Shown here: one piece after another, positions 52,157-61,818 of the stretch
Numbering within the stretch: position 1 is the first letter of the stretch
How the letters are laid out: each line of letters opens with the position of its first letter
Assembly: GCA_035268885.1 (NCBI GenBank)
Contig: DATFKA010000003.1
Location: 12,471 to 76,470 of the forward strand
DNA length: 64,000 nucleotides
Source of the DNA: DATFKA01 sp035268885
GTDB lineage: Bacteria > Bacteroidota > Bacteroidia > Chitinophagales > Saprospiraceae
Direction: 5' to 3'
The notes under the pieces: generated by a model
Told to the model about the DNA's origin: nothing
Seen by the model: the letters and a program-made list of their open reading frames with translations, nothing else
The model's database searches: none
Translations under genes and position numbers: made by a program

Positions 52157-55063
52157 ATGAAACAGTACGTCTGGTCGCTTACATATACCATTGTTCTTTT
52201 GCTTGCATCGGTTAGTATGAATGCACAAACTGCTATCGTATCCGGAAAGGTTCTTGATGCAGATGGAGGATCTACCTTACCAGGGGCAAATGTTTTTTTG
52301 AAAGCTAATACGGGTTATGGTACCATAACCGATATAGATGGTAATTTTAATCTTACAGGGGTTCCGGTAGGGGAACAAGTAATCGTTGTCTCCTATCTGG
52401 GTTACGAAACCAAAGAAGTTACCGTCCAGTTGGAGCAGGGAGAGCGGTCCGTGATTGACGTTAACTTGAGTCCCTCTTCTATTATGGGGCAGGAAGTAGT
52501 CGTGTCGGCACAACTATTGGGGCAGGCCAAGGCCATTAACCAACAATTGAATTCCGAATCGATTGCTAATATTGTATCGGCGGATCGTATCCAGGAGCTG
52601 CCCGATGTGAATGCGGCCGAAGCGATTGCCCGGCTTCCGGGGGTGTCCGTTAATCGGAGTGGAGGCGAAGGACAAAAAGTAGTGATCCGCGGGGTAGAGC
52701 CTAAATTTAACGCCATTACCGTTAATGGTGTACGACTGCCCTCGAACTCCAGTACGGACCGTTCGGTGGATCTCTCGCTGATATCACCAGAATTGCTGGA
52801 CGGTATTGAAGTGTTTAAGTCGCCTTTACCTGATATGGATGCGGAAGCCATCGGCGGTACGGTAAACCTTAAACTCAGAAAAGCACCAAAAGATTTCCGA
52901 CTCCTGACTCGTGCTTTTGGCGGCTATAACAATTTGAATAACTATTATGGAGATTACAAAGGACTGGTTCAGGTCAGTGATCGTATTTTCAAAGATAAGC
53001 TGGGATTTGTTGCCCAGGGTAATGTGGAACGATTTAACCGGGGCGGGGACTACCTGAGCAACAGCTGGACCCAGGGACGTACGAACCCGGAGACTGGAAT
53101 TACGGACATTCTGGGGAATACCCTTCGTTTTGAGGACCGAGATGAGATCAGAGAGCGTAGGAACGGTAGTTTGAACCTGGATTATGATCTGGGAAAATCT
53201 AATATTGCTTTGTTTGGGCTTTACAGTAGAACGGAGCGGGACCAGTTCCGGGTAACGAATACCTACAGCCCCGGTGCTCCGGGCATTTTCTACACGGGGC
53301 AATCCATCGATAATCAGCTGGATTTATACTCCGTAGCTTTGAGTGGTCAGCACAATCTTAATAAAGTAATCATTGACTGGAATATTTCTACTGCCACTAC
53401 GGAAGGGGCTACGCCCCAAAATATTACCATGGAGATTACAGATAATGAGATATCTTACGATTCCGATCTGGACCGGAACGGGCATCCACGTACCTTTTTT
53501 GGGGCGGCCAATCCGGATCTGCAGTCTGCTTTCTTAAATGAGTTAGATACTAGAGATACCCGGACTTTCGAAAACTCCCAAACTTATTTCGTCAATTTCA
53601 AGATTCCCTTAAAGCTAGGGGATAAAATAGGTGGTTACTTTAAGTTTGGCGGGAAATATTTCGACATTAATCGGGAACGTGATGTGTCCAGGAGGTTAGA
53701 GAACTTCTATTATTTAGGAGGGGCCACTACGGCTAATGCTTCGGCCGCTTATAGGGAGGCTACTGGTGGAGACGAGTTGATCTTTTCCTCCGCCAATGCC
53801 CAGTTAATCAGCATTCAAAACTTTGTGGCCACCGGTAGTACCATTGATTTTGAGAATCAGGATGGTAGCCAGATCGCATTTGACGCCGCCCTGGATCAAG
53901 ATAAAATCCTTCAGTTTTTCGAGACCCAAAAGCCACTGTTAAATAATGATCGCAGGGTACTGGTCGATAACTATGAGGTAGAAGAAAGCATCACCGCAGG
54001 CTACGCTATGTTTCGCCTGGATTTTGGAGATAAGTTAACCGTGATTCCTGGTTTCCGTTATGAATATTCGAATAATAATTATTCCGCGGTGATTTCTGCC
54101 ATCAATGGTCGCTTTGGGGTAAACGGTTTTGCTTTTGATACCGTAACGACTCAGACTTACGGGGAATTCTTACCCCACCTTCACTTGAAGTATAAACCAT
54201 TAAAGTGGTTGGATGTACGGGCTTCCTATTCTACTACTTTAGCGAGACCCGATTTTGAATTTATTACGCCGCGGGCACAAATAAATGACAGTAATACTAG
54301 TATTTCGGCAGGTAACCCCAATTTAGACTACGCCCGGTCTCAAAACTATGATTTATTTATTTCGACCTTTAAGGGAGGACTTGGGTTATTCACGTTTGGG
54401 GGCTTCTATAAGCAGATTAGCAATATTTTTATTCCCTGGACGATTCAATTGGCCGATCCTGAATTGGCCGCCGCCAGTGGATGGCCAGATTATTCTGGAT
54501 ATCAGTTGTCCTCTTATACCAATTTAGAGAATTCGGCCGTATGGGGGTATGAGTTTGACCTGCAAACTAACCTGAGTTTTCTACCTAAGCCTTTTAATGG
54601 CTTCGTATTTAATATCAATTACGCACGCTTATACTCAGAAACGGAGTTTTTCTTTTTGACTTCAGAATCGAGGGTGATCATTCCCTTTCCTCCGGTGATT
54701 GAAACCATTTTTACCAATAACCGGCGGACCGTGAGTATGCCCAGCCAGTCGCCGCATATTTTTAATATGTCGGTGGGTTATGATTTTAAAGGTTTCTCCG
54801 CTCGAATTTCTGGCGCCTTTCAGGGGACAAAAGCCAGTAGCTACAGTACAAACAAAGACTTCGATCGCTTTAATCTGGAATTTTGGCGCTGGGATGCTTC
54901 GGTCAAGCAAAAGATCAATAAAAACTGGACCGCCTTCTGGAACTTTAATAACATCAGTAACCAACAGGATATTTCCTTTACACGGAATCAGAATTATATC
55001 AATACCATACAAACTTTTGGCTGGACCTCTACGGTTGGCCTACAATTCAGATTACAAGAATAA
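52157..55063 (+). CDS. TonB-dependent receptor, SusC/Oar-like without SusD
   Basis: A 968-residue outer-membrane receptor. The signal peptide (residues 1-23) is followed by a carboxypeptidase-regulatory-like domain (about 25-110), the plug domain (VVIRGVEPKFNAITVNGVRLP), and a beta-barrel to the C-terminal QFRLQE. The plug resembles the TonB-Xanth-Caul subgroup rather than SusC proper. I start at ATG 52157, since the frame extends 9 codons to a TTG without gain. Unlike typical Bacteroidota loci, no SusD gene follows; a beta-helix T9SS protein does. It probably imports oligosaccharides after surface cleavage. Confidence 0.92.
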   Translation: MKQYVWSLTYTIVLLLASVSMNAQTAIVSGKVLDADGGSTLPGANVFLKANTGYGTITDIDGNFNLTGVPVGEQVIVVSYLGYETKEVTVQLEQGERSVIDVNLSPSSIMGQEVVVSAQLLGQAKAINQQLNSESIANIVSADRIQELPDVNAAEAIARLPGVSVNRSGGEGQKVVIRGVEPKFNAITVNGVRLPSNSSTDRSVDLSLISPELLDGIEVFKSPLPDMDAEAIGGTVNLKLRKAPKDFRLLTRAFGGYNNLNNYYGDYKGLVQVSDRIFKDKLGFVAQGNVERFNRGGDYLSNSWTQGRTNPETGITDILGNTLRFEDRDEIRERRNGSLNLDYDLGKSNIALFGLYSRTERDQFRVTNTYSPGAPGIFYTGQSIDNQLDLYSVALSGQHNLNKVIIDWNISTATTEGATPQNITMEITDNEISYDSDLDRNGHPRTFFGAANPDLQSAFLNELDTRDTRTFENSQTYFVNFKIPLKLGDKIGGYFKFGGKYFDINRERDVSRRLENFYYLGGATTANASAAYREATGGDELIFSSANAQLISIQNFVATGSTIDFENQDGSQIAFDAALDQDKILQFFETQKPLLNNDRRVLVDNYEVEESITAGYAMFRLDFGDKLTVIPGFRYEYSNNNYSAVISAINGRFGVNGFAFDTVTTQTYGEFLPHLHLKYKPLKWLDVRASYSTTLARPDFEFITPRAQINDSNTSISAGNPNLDYARSQNYDLFISTFKGGLGLFTFGGFYKQISNIFIPWTIQLADPELAAASGWPDYSGYQLSSYTNLENSAVWGYEFDLQTNLSFLPKPFNGFVFNINYARLYSETEFFFLTSESRVIIPFPPVIETIFTNNRRTVSMPSQSPHIFNMSVGYDFKGFSARISGAFQGTKASSYSTNKDFDRFNLEFWRWDASVKQKINKNWTAFWNFNNISNQQDISFTRNQNYINTIQTFGWTSTVGLQFRLQE

Positions 55064-55107
55064 AATATATAAAAGCTTTAGTACTTACTTAAACTCATTT
55101 TTAAATT

Positions 55108-57966
55108 ATGAATGAAATGAAAAAATTTTACACTCTTAGCTTAGCACTCGTTTGCCTTTTCTTTACCTGGCAAGTGCAGGGGCAACGCGTTGTAACGATT
55201 CCAGGTAGTGGGGATCCCACCCAACCGGCAGATATCTATCCGGTTATTACGGGAGATACCACCGCAGCTGGAGAACGGACAGATAGTAACACCATTTACA
55301 AACTGGAAAATGGCGTGGTCTACATCACTACGGAGCAATTGGTCAATATCGGCTGGCCGATTCATATCGAAGCCGTCGATTTAACGGATACGGACAACAA
55401 ACCGATTATCACTCGTACCCCAAATGCCTCCGGTAATTATCGTCCGATCATGCGGGCCCAAGACGATTTTACTTTAAAGAATCTTTGGATTATTTCCGGA
55501 GAGAGAGGTCCTGGTGAACAACACGATTGGGGACTGATCAGAATGATGGCACCCGGAAACCGGATTATTGTAGACAACTGTATTATTGAGAAAGACCGGG
55601 GTGGATTTATCCAGATGCGGGCTGGTGATTGCCAGGTGTACATTACCAATTCCATCCTACGGAATGGGGGGAATCGCTTCATTCTGCAGGGGAATGGTCG
55701 TGCCTTTGATTCCAGAAACTTTGCGCAGGATACCATCATGATCCGTAATACCATCATGCATAATATTGTTGATCGGATCCTCCGCAGCCAGGGAGCTACG
55801 GGGCCACACAATTATGTTGAATTTGATCACTGTACGGTGTTCAACCACGTGGGAAGACACGGTGCTTTCCAGTTTGGTAAAGCCCTGACTGTCAAAGCGA
55901 CCAATAACTTACTAATCAATCCGCTGATGATGGGAACTTCTCCCATCTACACGGATGAGCAAACACAGCCGGACAATGATGCGCACAAAATCTTTACCAT
56001 CGATACGCTGTACGAGGAGACGAACTTCACTTTTGCGGCTAATAACATCTTCTATACCCAGGATGTACTGGACCTGTGGGATGGGATTGACTCGGTGAGC
56101 CGCCCGGCGGTCTATTCTGATTTGATTCTTCAGCGCCTGGATAATCCAGAAGATACCTATTATTCAGAACCGGTCAGCCTGGATAACATTCCGATGAGCA
56201 TCATCCAGTACGTAAGAGACATTTATGCGGATCCGAATGCTACTGATATGTTCGATTTCGTTGTTCAGGATATAGCCTTACAGGGTACCCAAAGAGACAA
56301 TGGTAACCTCTTCGACTTTTCTGCTTTTGACCCTTGCTATAGCACGGATAATCCTTCCGCCACTGCGGATACCAAAGGAGGTGCCGTGGGAGCGGTTTAC
56401 TTCTGTGATGATCTTTCGGAAGGAACGGATAGCCCCGGAGAACCGATTCGTTATGTATTGATTGAAGATAATGCTGATCCCTTTGTTCCCGTAGATATCT
56501 ACCCGGTCATTACGGGCGATACGACCGCTACGGGAGAAAGGGTGAGTCTCAATACCATTTATCAATTAGAGAATGGGGTGGTTTACGTGACTACGGAGCA
56601 GTTGGTCAATATCGGCTGGCCGATTCATATCGAAGCCGTCGATTTAACGGATACGGACAACAAACCGATTATCACTCGTACCCCAAATGCCTCCGGTAAT
56701 TATCGTCCGATCATGCGGGCCCAAGACGATTTCACTTTAAAGAATCTTTGGATTATTTCCGGGGAAAGAGGTCCTGGTGAACAGCACGATTGGGGACTAA
56801 TCAGAATGATGGCACCCGGTAATCGAATTATCGTAGACAACTGTATCATCGAAAAAGACCGGGGCGGATTTATCCAGATGCGGGCTGGTGATTGTAAGGT
56901 ATACATTACCAATTCTATTTTGCGGAATGGGGGGAATCGCTTCATTCTGCAGGGGAATGGTCGTGCCTTTGACTCCAGAAACTTTGCACAGGATACCATC
57001 ATTATTCGCCAAACGGTGATGCATAATATTGTTGACCGGATTCTCCGCAGTCAGGGGGCTACGGGCCCCCACAATTACGTTGAATTTGATCACTGTACCG
57101 TGTTCAATCACGTGGGTAGACACGGTGCTTTCCAATTTGGTAAGGCCCTGACGGTTAAAGTAACCAATAATATCCTGATGAATCCGCTAATGATGGGTAC
57201 TTCGCCGATCTACACGGATGAGCAAACGCAGCCGGATAACGAAGCGCATAAGATTTTTACGATCGATACGCTCTACGAGGAGACGAACTTCACTTTTGCG
57301 GCTAATAATATCTTCTATACCCAGGATGTGCTGGATTTGTGGAATGGAATTGACTCGGTGAGTCGTCCAGCGGTCTACTCTGATTTGATTCTTCAGCGAC
57401 TGGATAATCCAGAGGATACCTACTTTTCTGAAGAAATTACCCTGAATAGTATCCCCATGAGTATTATTCAGTACGTAAGAGATCTCTATGCGGACCCAAG
57501 TGCTACCGACATGTTTGACTTTATTGTTCAGGATATTGCTCTGGAGGGAACTTCCAGGGACTTTGGTAACCTGTTTGATTTCTCTACTTTTGATCCCTGC
57601 TACAGCTCCGATGCTACATCTGCTACGGCGGGTACAGACGGTGGTGCCATAGGGGCCGTTGGAAGTTGTCAGCTATTGACCAGTGTGTTCGAACCACGTC
57701 TTGCGAATACCTTTAAGTTGAGCGTACAGCCGAATCCCGTTTATGAGACGGCCACCTTTACTTATGAATTACAAAAACGTAGTGTGGTAAGATTCAGTAT
57801 CTATGATATGACGGGTCGACTGATCAATACTTTGGTTGAGGATGAGCAAGCCGCGGGTGAACACCGCGTGAATTGGATGCCTCAAAATGGACTAAACAAA
57901 GGGTTTTATATTGCCCGTATTCAATCCGAAGAGGGCGAAATGTCCCTTAAGTTGATCGTTCAGTAA
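55108..57966 (+). CDS. T9SS-sorted protein of two duplicated beta-helix units
   Basis: A 952-residue exported protein with a signal peptide (residues 1-25), two nearly identical units of 421 residues, and a T9SS C-terminal domain (QPNPVYETATF onward). Each unit contains a right-handed beta-helix of the chondroitinase B/pectate-lyase type (about residues 80-320), seen as a ladder such as IIVDNCIIEKDRGG and VYITNSIL, plus a C-terminal region ending in FDP-C-Y. It occupies the usual SusD position. It could be a lyase or a glycan-binding protein; no catalytic Lys/Arg pair can be assigned with certainty. Start could be ATG 55108 or 55117. Confidence 0.8.
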   Translation: MNEMKKFYTLSLALVCLFFTWQVQGQRVVTIPGSGDPTQPADIYPVITGDTTAAGERTDSNTIYKLENGVVYITTEQLVNIGWPIHIEAVDLTDTDNKPIITRTPNASGNYRPIMRAQDDFTLKNLWIISGERGPGEQHDWGLIRMMAPGNRIIVDNCIIEKDRGGFIQMRAGDCQVYITNSILRNGGNRFILQGNGRAFDSRNFAQDTIMIRNTIMHNIVDRILRSQGATGPHNYVEFDHCTVFNHVGRHGAFQFGKALTVKATNNLLINPLMMGTSPIYTDEQTQPDNDAHKIFTIDTLYEETNFTFAANNIFYTQDVLDLWDGIDSVSRPAVYSDLILQRLDNPEDTYYSEPVSLDNIPMSIIQYVRDIYADPNATDMFDFVVQDIALQGTQRDNGNLFDFSAFDPCYSTDNPSATADTKGGAVGAVYFCDDLSEGTDSPGEPIRYVLIEDNADPFVPVDIYPVITGDTTATGERVSLNTIYQLENGVVYVTTEQLVNIGWPIHIEAVDLTDTDNKPIITRTPNASGNYRPIMRAQDDFTLKNLWIISGERGPGEQHDWGLIRMMAPGNRIIVDNCIIEKDRGGFIQMRAGDCKVYITNSILRNGGNRFILQGNGRAFDSRNFAQDTIIIRQTVMHNIVDRILRSQGATGPHNYVEFDHCTVFNHVGRHGAFQFGKALTVKVTNNILMNPLMMGTSPIYTDEQTQPDNEAHKIFTIDTLYEETNFTFAANNIFYTQDVLDLWNGIDSVSRPAVYSDLILQRLDNPEDTYFSEEITLNSIPMSIIQYVRDLYADPSATDMFDFIVQDIALEGTSRDFGNLFDFSTFDPCYSSDATSATAGTDGGAIGAVGSCQLLTSVFEPRLANTFKLSVQPNPVYETATFTYELQKRSVVRFSIYDMTGRLINTLVEDEQAAGEHRVNWMPQNGLNKGFYIARIQSEEGEMSLKLIVQ
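55225..57666 (+). repeat. In-frame tandem duplication, period 1263 bases
   Basis: Copy 1 (about 55225-56403) and copy 2 (about 56488-57666) are offset by exactly 1263 bases, or 421 codons. A long stretch from about 55340 to 55460 is identical base for base to 56603-56723. Most differences elsewhere are synonymous-looking, indicating a recent duplication or gene conversion. Confidence 0.9.
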
Positions 57967-58003
57967 GAATAGTTTCATACGCACGATTGGAGTAACAAAG
58001 GGT

Positions 58004-58047
58004 GAGCGTTGGTCATGCAGTGATAAGAAAGCTGCATAGCCACGCTC
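58004..58047 (+). terminator. Terminator after the duplicated beta-helix gene
   Basis: GAGCGT/ACGCTC (58004-58009 and 58042-58047) and ATGCAG/CTGCAT (58015-58020 and 58032-58037) form one long stem with a small internal bulge, 37 bases after the stop. A weak T-rich stretch follows. Confidence 0.65.
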
Positions 58048-58134
58048 CCCATTTTAATAGGAATCAGGGACTTCTCCCTTTGGGTAGATATGCCCCTATT
58101 TTTTTATGGACTATTTCCAGGGTGGATATTCCCG

Positions 58135-58142
58135 TAAATTTG
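58135..58142 (+). promoter_or_regulatory. Predicted -7 box of the GH88-GH2 operon
   Basis: TAAATTTG is a perfect -7 match 37 bases before the GH88 ATG. No good -33 element was seen. Confidence 0.45.
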
Positions 58143-58179
58143 CTTTGGTGCAACAGGTCCGGGTTTTAAATTAAGTTGA

Positions 58180-59385
58180 ATGAAAAACCTTCTAATATTT
58201 AGTCTCCTGCTCTTTTTAATGGGATGCGCTGAGGTCAAGCATCCGATGCCCAAGACAGAAATGACGGAGCAAAGTCTGGAACAAAGGCTAGAGCAGCTAT
58301 CGACCAAAGCCATCGCTATTCTTGAAGAATTCCCCATTGATTCCACTCGGATTCCCAGAGCTTTAGAAGCAGATGGGTCTTTAAAAGCAACCAATTCACG
58401 CCAGTGGACCAGTGGCTTTTATGCCGGCACCTTATGGGATTTATTCCGCTTTTCAGAGGACAAAAGACTAAAAGAAGCAGCAAAAAAATGGACGGCCTTT
58501 CAGGAAAAGGAAAAATGGGATACCCATACCCATGACCTGGGTTTTAAGGTGTATAACAGCTTTGGAAAAGGATATCAGGTAGAACCCTCAGAACACTATA
58601 AAGACGTGATTGTCCAGGCGTCTAAAACACTGATAAAGCGTTACCAGCCAACGGTAGGGGCCATTCGCTCCTGGGACTGGAACAAAGATGTATGGCAATT
58701 CCCGGTGATCATTGACAATATGATGAACCTGGAAATGTTGTTTGAAGCTACCCGCCTAACGGGCGATTCTACCTTCCATAAGATTGCTTACCAGCACGCC
58801 CTAACCACCTTAGAACATCACTTCCGCGCGGACAATAGCTCCTATCACGTTATTGATTATGACACGCTTACCGGGGAGGTTAGAAACCGACATACCCACC
58901 AGGGAGCCTCTCACGAGTCTGCCTGGTCACGGGGTCAGGCCTGGGGACTCTATGGTTTTACGGAAGTATACGCAGCAACTAAAGATCCCCGGTTTTTAGC
59001 GCAAGCAAAAAAAATAGCACAGTTTATCTTTAATCATCCCAATTTGCCAGAGGACCTGATACCCTACTGGGATTTTGATGCCCCGAATATTCCTGACGAA
59101 CCCAGAGATGCTTCGGCAGCCGCCGTGGCTGCTTCAGGCCTTTTGGAACTCTCTAAGTATGACCCCGCGAACCGGGATCAATACCTGGCCTGGGCAGATG
59201 GTATCCTGAGTACTTTGGGAAGCCCCGAATATCAATCGGATACCCCTCCTTTTTTATTAGAACATAGTGTAGGCAGTATACCTGGCCCCTTTGAGGTGGA
59301 TGTGCCTATTATTTACGCAGACTATTACTATGTGGAAGCCTTATTAAAAAGGTTAGCCATTGAACAAAACGCCGTTATGTTATGA
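58180..59385 (+). CDS. Unsaturated glucuronyl hydrolase, GH88
   Basis: A 401-residue lipoprotein (lipobox LMGCA, Cys16) of family GH88. It removes the 4,5-unsaturated uronate left at the non-reducing end after lyase attack. The two expected catalytic Asp are seen as Asp119 (THTHDLGF) and Asp179 (IIDNMMNLE), and the GQAWGLYGF segment is present. The released unsaturated uronate feeds the KdgF-KduI-KduD route. The stop overlaps the GH2 start by 4 bases (ATGA). Confidence 0.95.
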   Translation: MKNLLIFSLLLFLMGCAEVKHPMPKTEMTEQSLEQRLEQLSTKAIAILEEFPIDSTRIPRALEADGSLKATNSRQWTSGFYAGTLWDLFRFSEDKRLKEAAKKWTAFQEKEKWDTHTHDLGFKVYNSFGKGYQVEPSEHYKDVIVQASKTLIKRYQPTVGAIRSWDWNKDVWQFPVIIDNMMNLEMLFEATRLTGDSTFHKIAYQHALTTLEHHFRADNSSYHVIDYDTLTGEVRNRHTHQGASHESAWSRGQAWGLYGFTEVYAATKDPRFLAQAKKIAQFIFNHPNLPEDLIPYWDFDAPNIPDEPRDASAAAVAASGLLELSKYDPANRDQYLAWADGILSTLGSPEYQSDTPPFLLEHSVGSIPGPFEVDVPIIYADYYYVEALLKRLAIEQNAVML

Positions 59386-61814
59386 GTAGATTTTTTCCGG
59401 TGTTCGGCTTACTTGCCATTTTCTTTCTTCTGGCGGCAAAAGGTATATCAACCCAAAAAAATAAAGTAGATAGAGGTCTTGAGAATATCAATAGCGATTG
59501 GCTATACCTGGAAGATGCCGGCTTCACCGTCGGAGATCTTCAAAACCAAAAAGACTGGAGCTGGGTTGACCTTCCGCATACCTGGAACCAATGGGATGCC
59601 ACCGATTATCTGCCGGGCTATCGCCGGGATGCCAGTTGGTACAAAAAACAATTAACCATTCCCAGTCAAGCTGGTCTTAGGCATCTCCTCTATTTTGAAG
59701 GGGCCAATATCACCGCTGAGGTTTACGTGAATCAACGGTTGGCGGGGTCGCACGTAGGCGGGTATCTTGGCTTTGAAATAGACATCACGCCTTACGTGAA
59801 AAAAGGTCGTACCAACGAACTACTGGTGAAGGTAGATAATGGCTATAAGCCCGAGATCATCCCTTCCCAGAAATCTGATTTTTTTATCTACGGGGGACTA
59901 ACCAGGGACGTTTGGCTTAAAACGGTGCCCGAAACCTATTTGCAAAAGGCGCAGATCAGTACGCCGGAAGTCAGCGAAACGGCCGCTCAAACGCAGGTGA
60001 AACTAAGCATCGCTAATCCCGAAGAAAATCGCTTTGATGGCGTCATTCGCTACGAAGTATTTGGAAAAGATAGTCTACAGGCAGTACTGGCCGGTAGTCA
60101 GCCCCTTTCAACCGCGCAAAGTATTTCAGAAACCTTGTTAGAGCTACCCGTACTGGAAAATCCGACGCTGTGGTCGCCCGATCAGCCTTTTCTCTTTACG
60201 ATGCATATCTATCTAGAAAAAGAGGGACAGGTGGTGGATGAATTAGTCCAAAAATACGGCTACCGCTGGTACCGGTTTGAAAAAAACGGACCCTTTTACC
60301 TGAATGGTAAAAAACTGAAAATACGGGGGACCCACCGTCACGAAGAATACGCCGGACTGGGAGCCGCTGTGCCGAACCGACTCCACCGGAAGGATATGGA
60401 AATGATCAAGGAGATGGGCGCCAATTTTGTCCGCCTGGGGCATTATCCACAGGATCCTGAGATTTATAAAGCCTGTGATGAATTAGGCTTGATCGTGTGG
60501 GATGAATTACCCTGGTGTCGGGGCGGTCGCGGCAATACCGCATGGGATGAAAACACCGTTCGCTTACTCAAAGAACAAATCACTCAGAATTATAATCACC
60601 CCAGTATCTTCTTCTGGTCACTGGGTAACGAGATTTACTGGCTACCCGATTTCGAAGGGGGAGGAGATACCGATCGGCTGAATGAAATGGTGAGAAAATT
60701 GGATAAAATCGCTCACGAATTAGATCCCTACCGGATGACCAGTATTCGGAAGTACTACGAGGGTAGCGACCTGGTGGATGTGTTTTCGCCCTCTATTTGG
60801 TCGGGTTGGTACGCCGGGGTATATAAAAACTACGGGCCTACCCTGGAAAAACAACGCTATAATTACGACCGGTTCCTGCACATGGAATATGGAGGCTCCA
60901 GCCACGTAGGCCGGCATACCGAAACGCCCATTGACGGAGATGGACTAGTGAATGAAGACGAATGGGCCGAAGATATTAACCAGGTGAACGTCCAGAATAT
61001 TGCCAAAAGTGGGGATTGGACGGAGAATTACCTGGTTGATCTTTTTGACTGGCACCTTAGCGTATCCGAAACGACCGACTGGTTTGCCGGTAATGCACAA
61101 TGGGCTTTCAAAGATTTTGGCACCCCATTGCGGCCTGAAAACCCTATACCCTTTGTCAACCAAAAAGGATTGGTAGACCGGGAGGGGAAACCCAAGGATG
61201 CTTACTACGTGTTCAAAAGCTACTGGAGTGAGACGCCTTTTGTATATATTGAATCCCATACCTGGACGCAGCGCAGTGGTCCCAGGGGGAAGTCGAGAAA
61301 TATTAGTGTCTTCAGTAATTGTACCAGTGTGGAATTGCTGCACAATGGAAAAAGCCTGGGACGCAAAGAAAAGCGGCTGGGGGCATTTCCGGCCTCCGGC
61401 CTCAACTGGGACGTTTCATTTGAAGCGGGAAAAAATACTTTGTTAGCAAAAGGGTATCTCGATGGAGCCCCGGTGTCAGCAGATAGTCTGGAGGTGCAAT
61501 ATTCTTTTGAAAAGACGGGATCCCCCCAGAACTTTAAGCTAAGCGCGATCCCCATGGCTAATGGTAATTACCTAATCGAGGCCATCGCCGTCGATAAGCA
61601 GGGGCGACGGGTCCTGGACTACGAGGATCGAATTTACTTTTCGGAAGACGGCCCCAGTAAATTATTAATTAACTACGGAACCCCTTCCCGCAGCCAGGTG
61701 ATTGAAATGGCAAATGGCAGGGCGACTATCGAATTGAAACCGGCTCCGGGCAAAACTACCATTGAAGCCAGGAATCAAGATTTCAAGGGAGCTTATCTTG
61801 TCTTAAACTTTTAA
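59382..61814 (+). CDS. Glycoside hydrolase family 2 enzyme
   Basis: An 810-residue exported enzyme of family GH2, with a signal segment (residues 1-25). The N-terminal sugar-binding jelly roll, an Ig-like domain, and the TIM barrel are all present; acid/base Glu417 is in SLGNEIYW and the nucleophile candidate is Glu502 in HMEYGG. Two further beta domains follow. GH2 enzymes include beta-galactosidases, beta-glucuronidases and beta-mannosidases; the specificity cannot be set from sequence. It is translationally coupled to GH88, so it likely works on the same oligosaccharides. Confidence 0.93.
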   Translation: MSRFFPVFGLLAIFFLLAAKGISTQKNKVDRGLENINSDWLYLEDAGFTVGDLQNQKDWSWVDLPHTWNQWDATDYLPGYRRDASWYKKQLTIPSQAGLRHLLYFEGANITAEVYVNQRLAGSHVGGYLGFEIDITPYVKKGRTNELLVKVDNGYKPEIIPSQKSDFFIYGGLTRDVWLKTVPETYLQKAQISTPEVSETAAQTQVKLSIANPEENRFDGVIRYEVFGKDSLQAVLAGSQPLSTAQSISETLLELPVLENPTLWSPDQPFLFTMHIYLEKEGQVVDELVQKYGYRWYRFEKNGPFYLNGKKLKIRGTHRHEEYAGLGAAVPNRLHRKDMEMIKEMGANFVRLGHYPQDPEIYKACDELGLIVWDELPWCRGGRGNTAWDENTVRLLKEQITQNYNHPSIFFWSLGNEIYWLPDFEGGGDTDRLNEMVRKLDKIAHELDPYRMTSIRKYYEGSDLVDVFSPSIWSGWYAGVYKNYGPTLEKQRYNYDRFLHMEYGGSSHVGRHTETPIDGDGLVNEDEWAEDINQVNVQNIAKSGDWTENYLVDLFDWHLSVSETTDWFAGNAQWAFKDFGTPLRPENPIPFVNQKGLVDREGKPKDAYYVFKSYWSETPFVYIESHTWTQRSGPRGKSRNISVFSNCTSVELLHNGKSLGRKEKRLGAFPASGLNWDVSFEAGKNTLLAKGYLDGAPVSADSLEVQYSFEKTGSPQNFKLSAIPMANGNYLIEAIAVDKQGRRVLDYEDRIYFSEDGPSKLLINYGTPSRSQVIEMANGRATIELKPAPGKTTIEARNQDFKGAYLVLNF

Positions 61815-61818
61815 TCCT

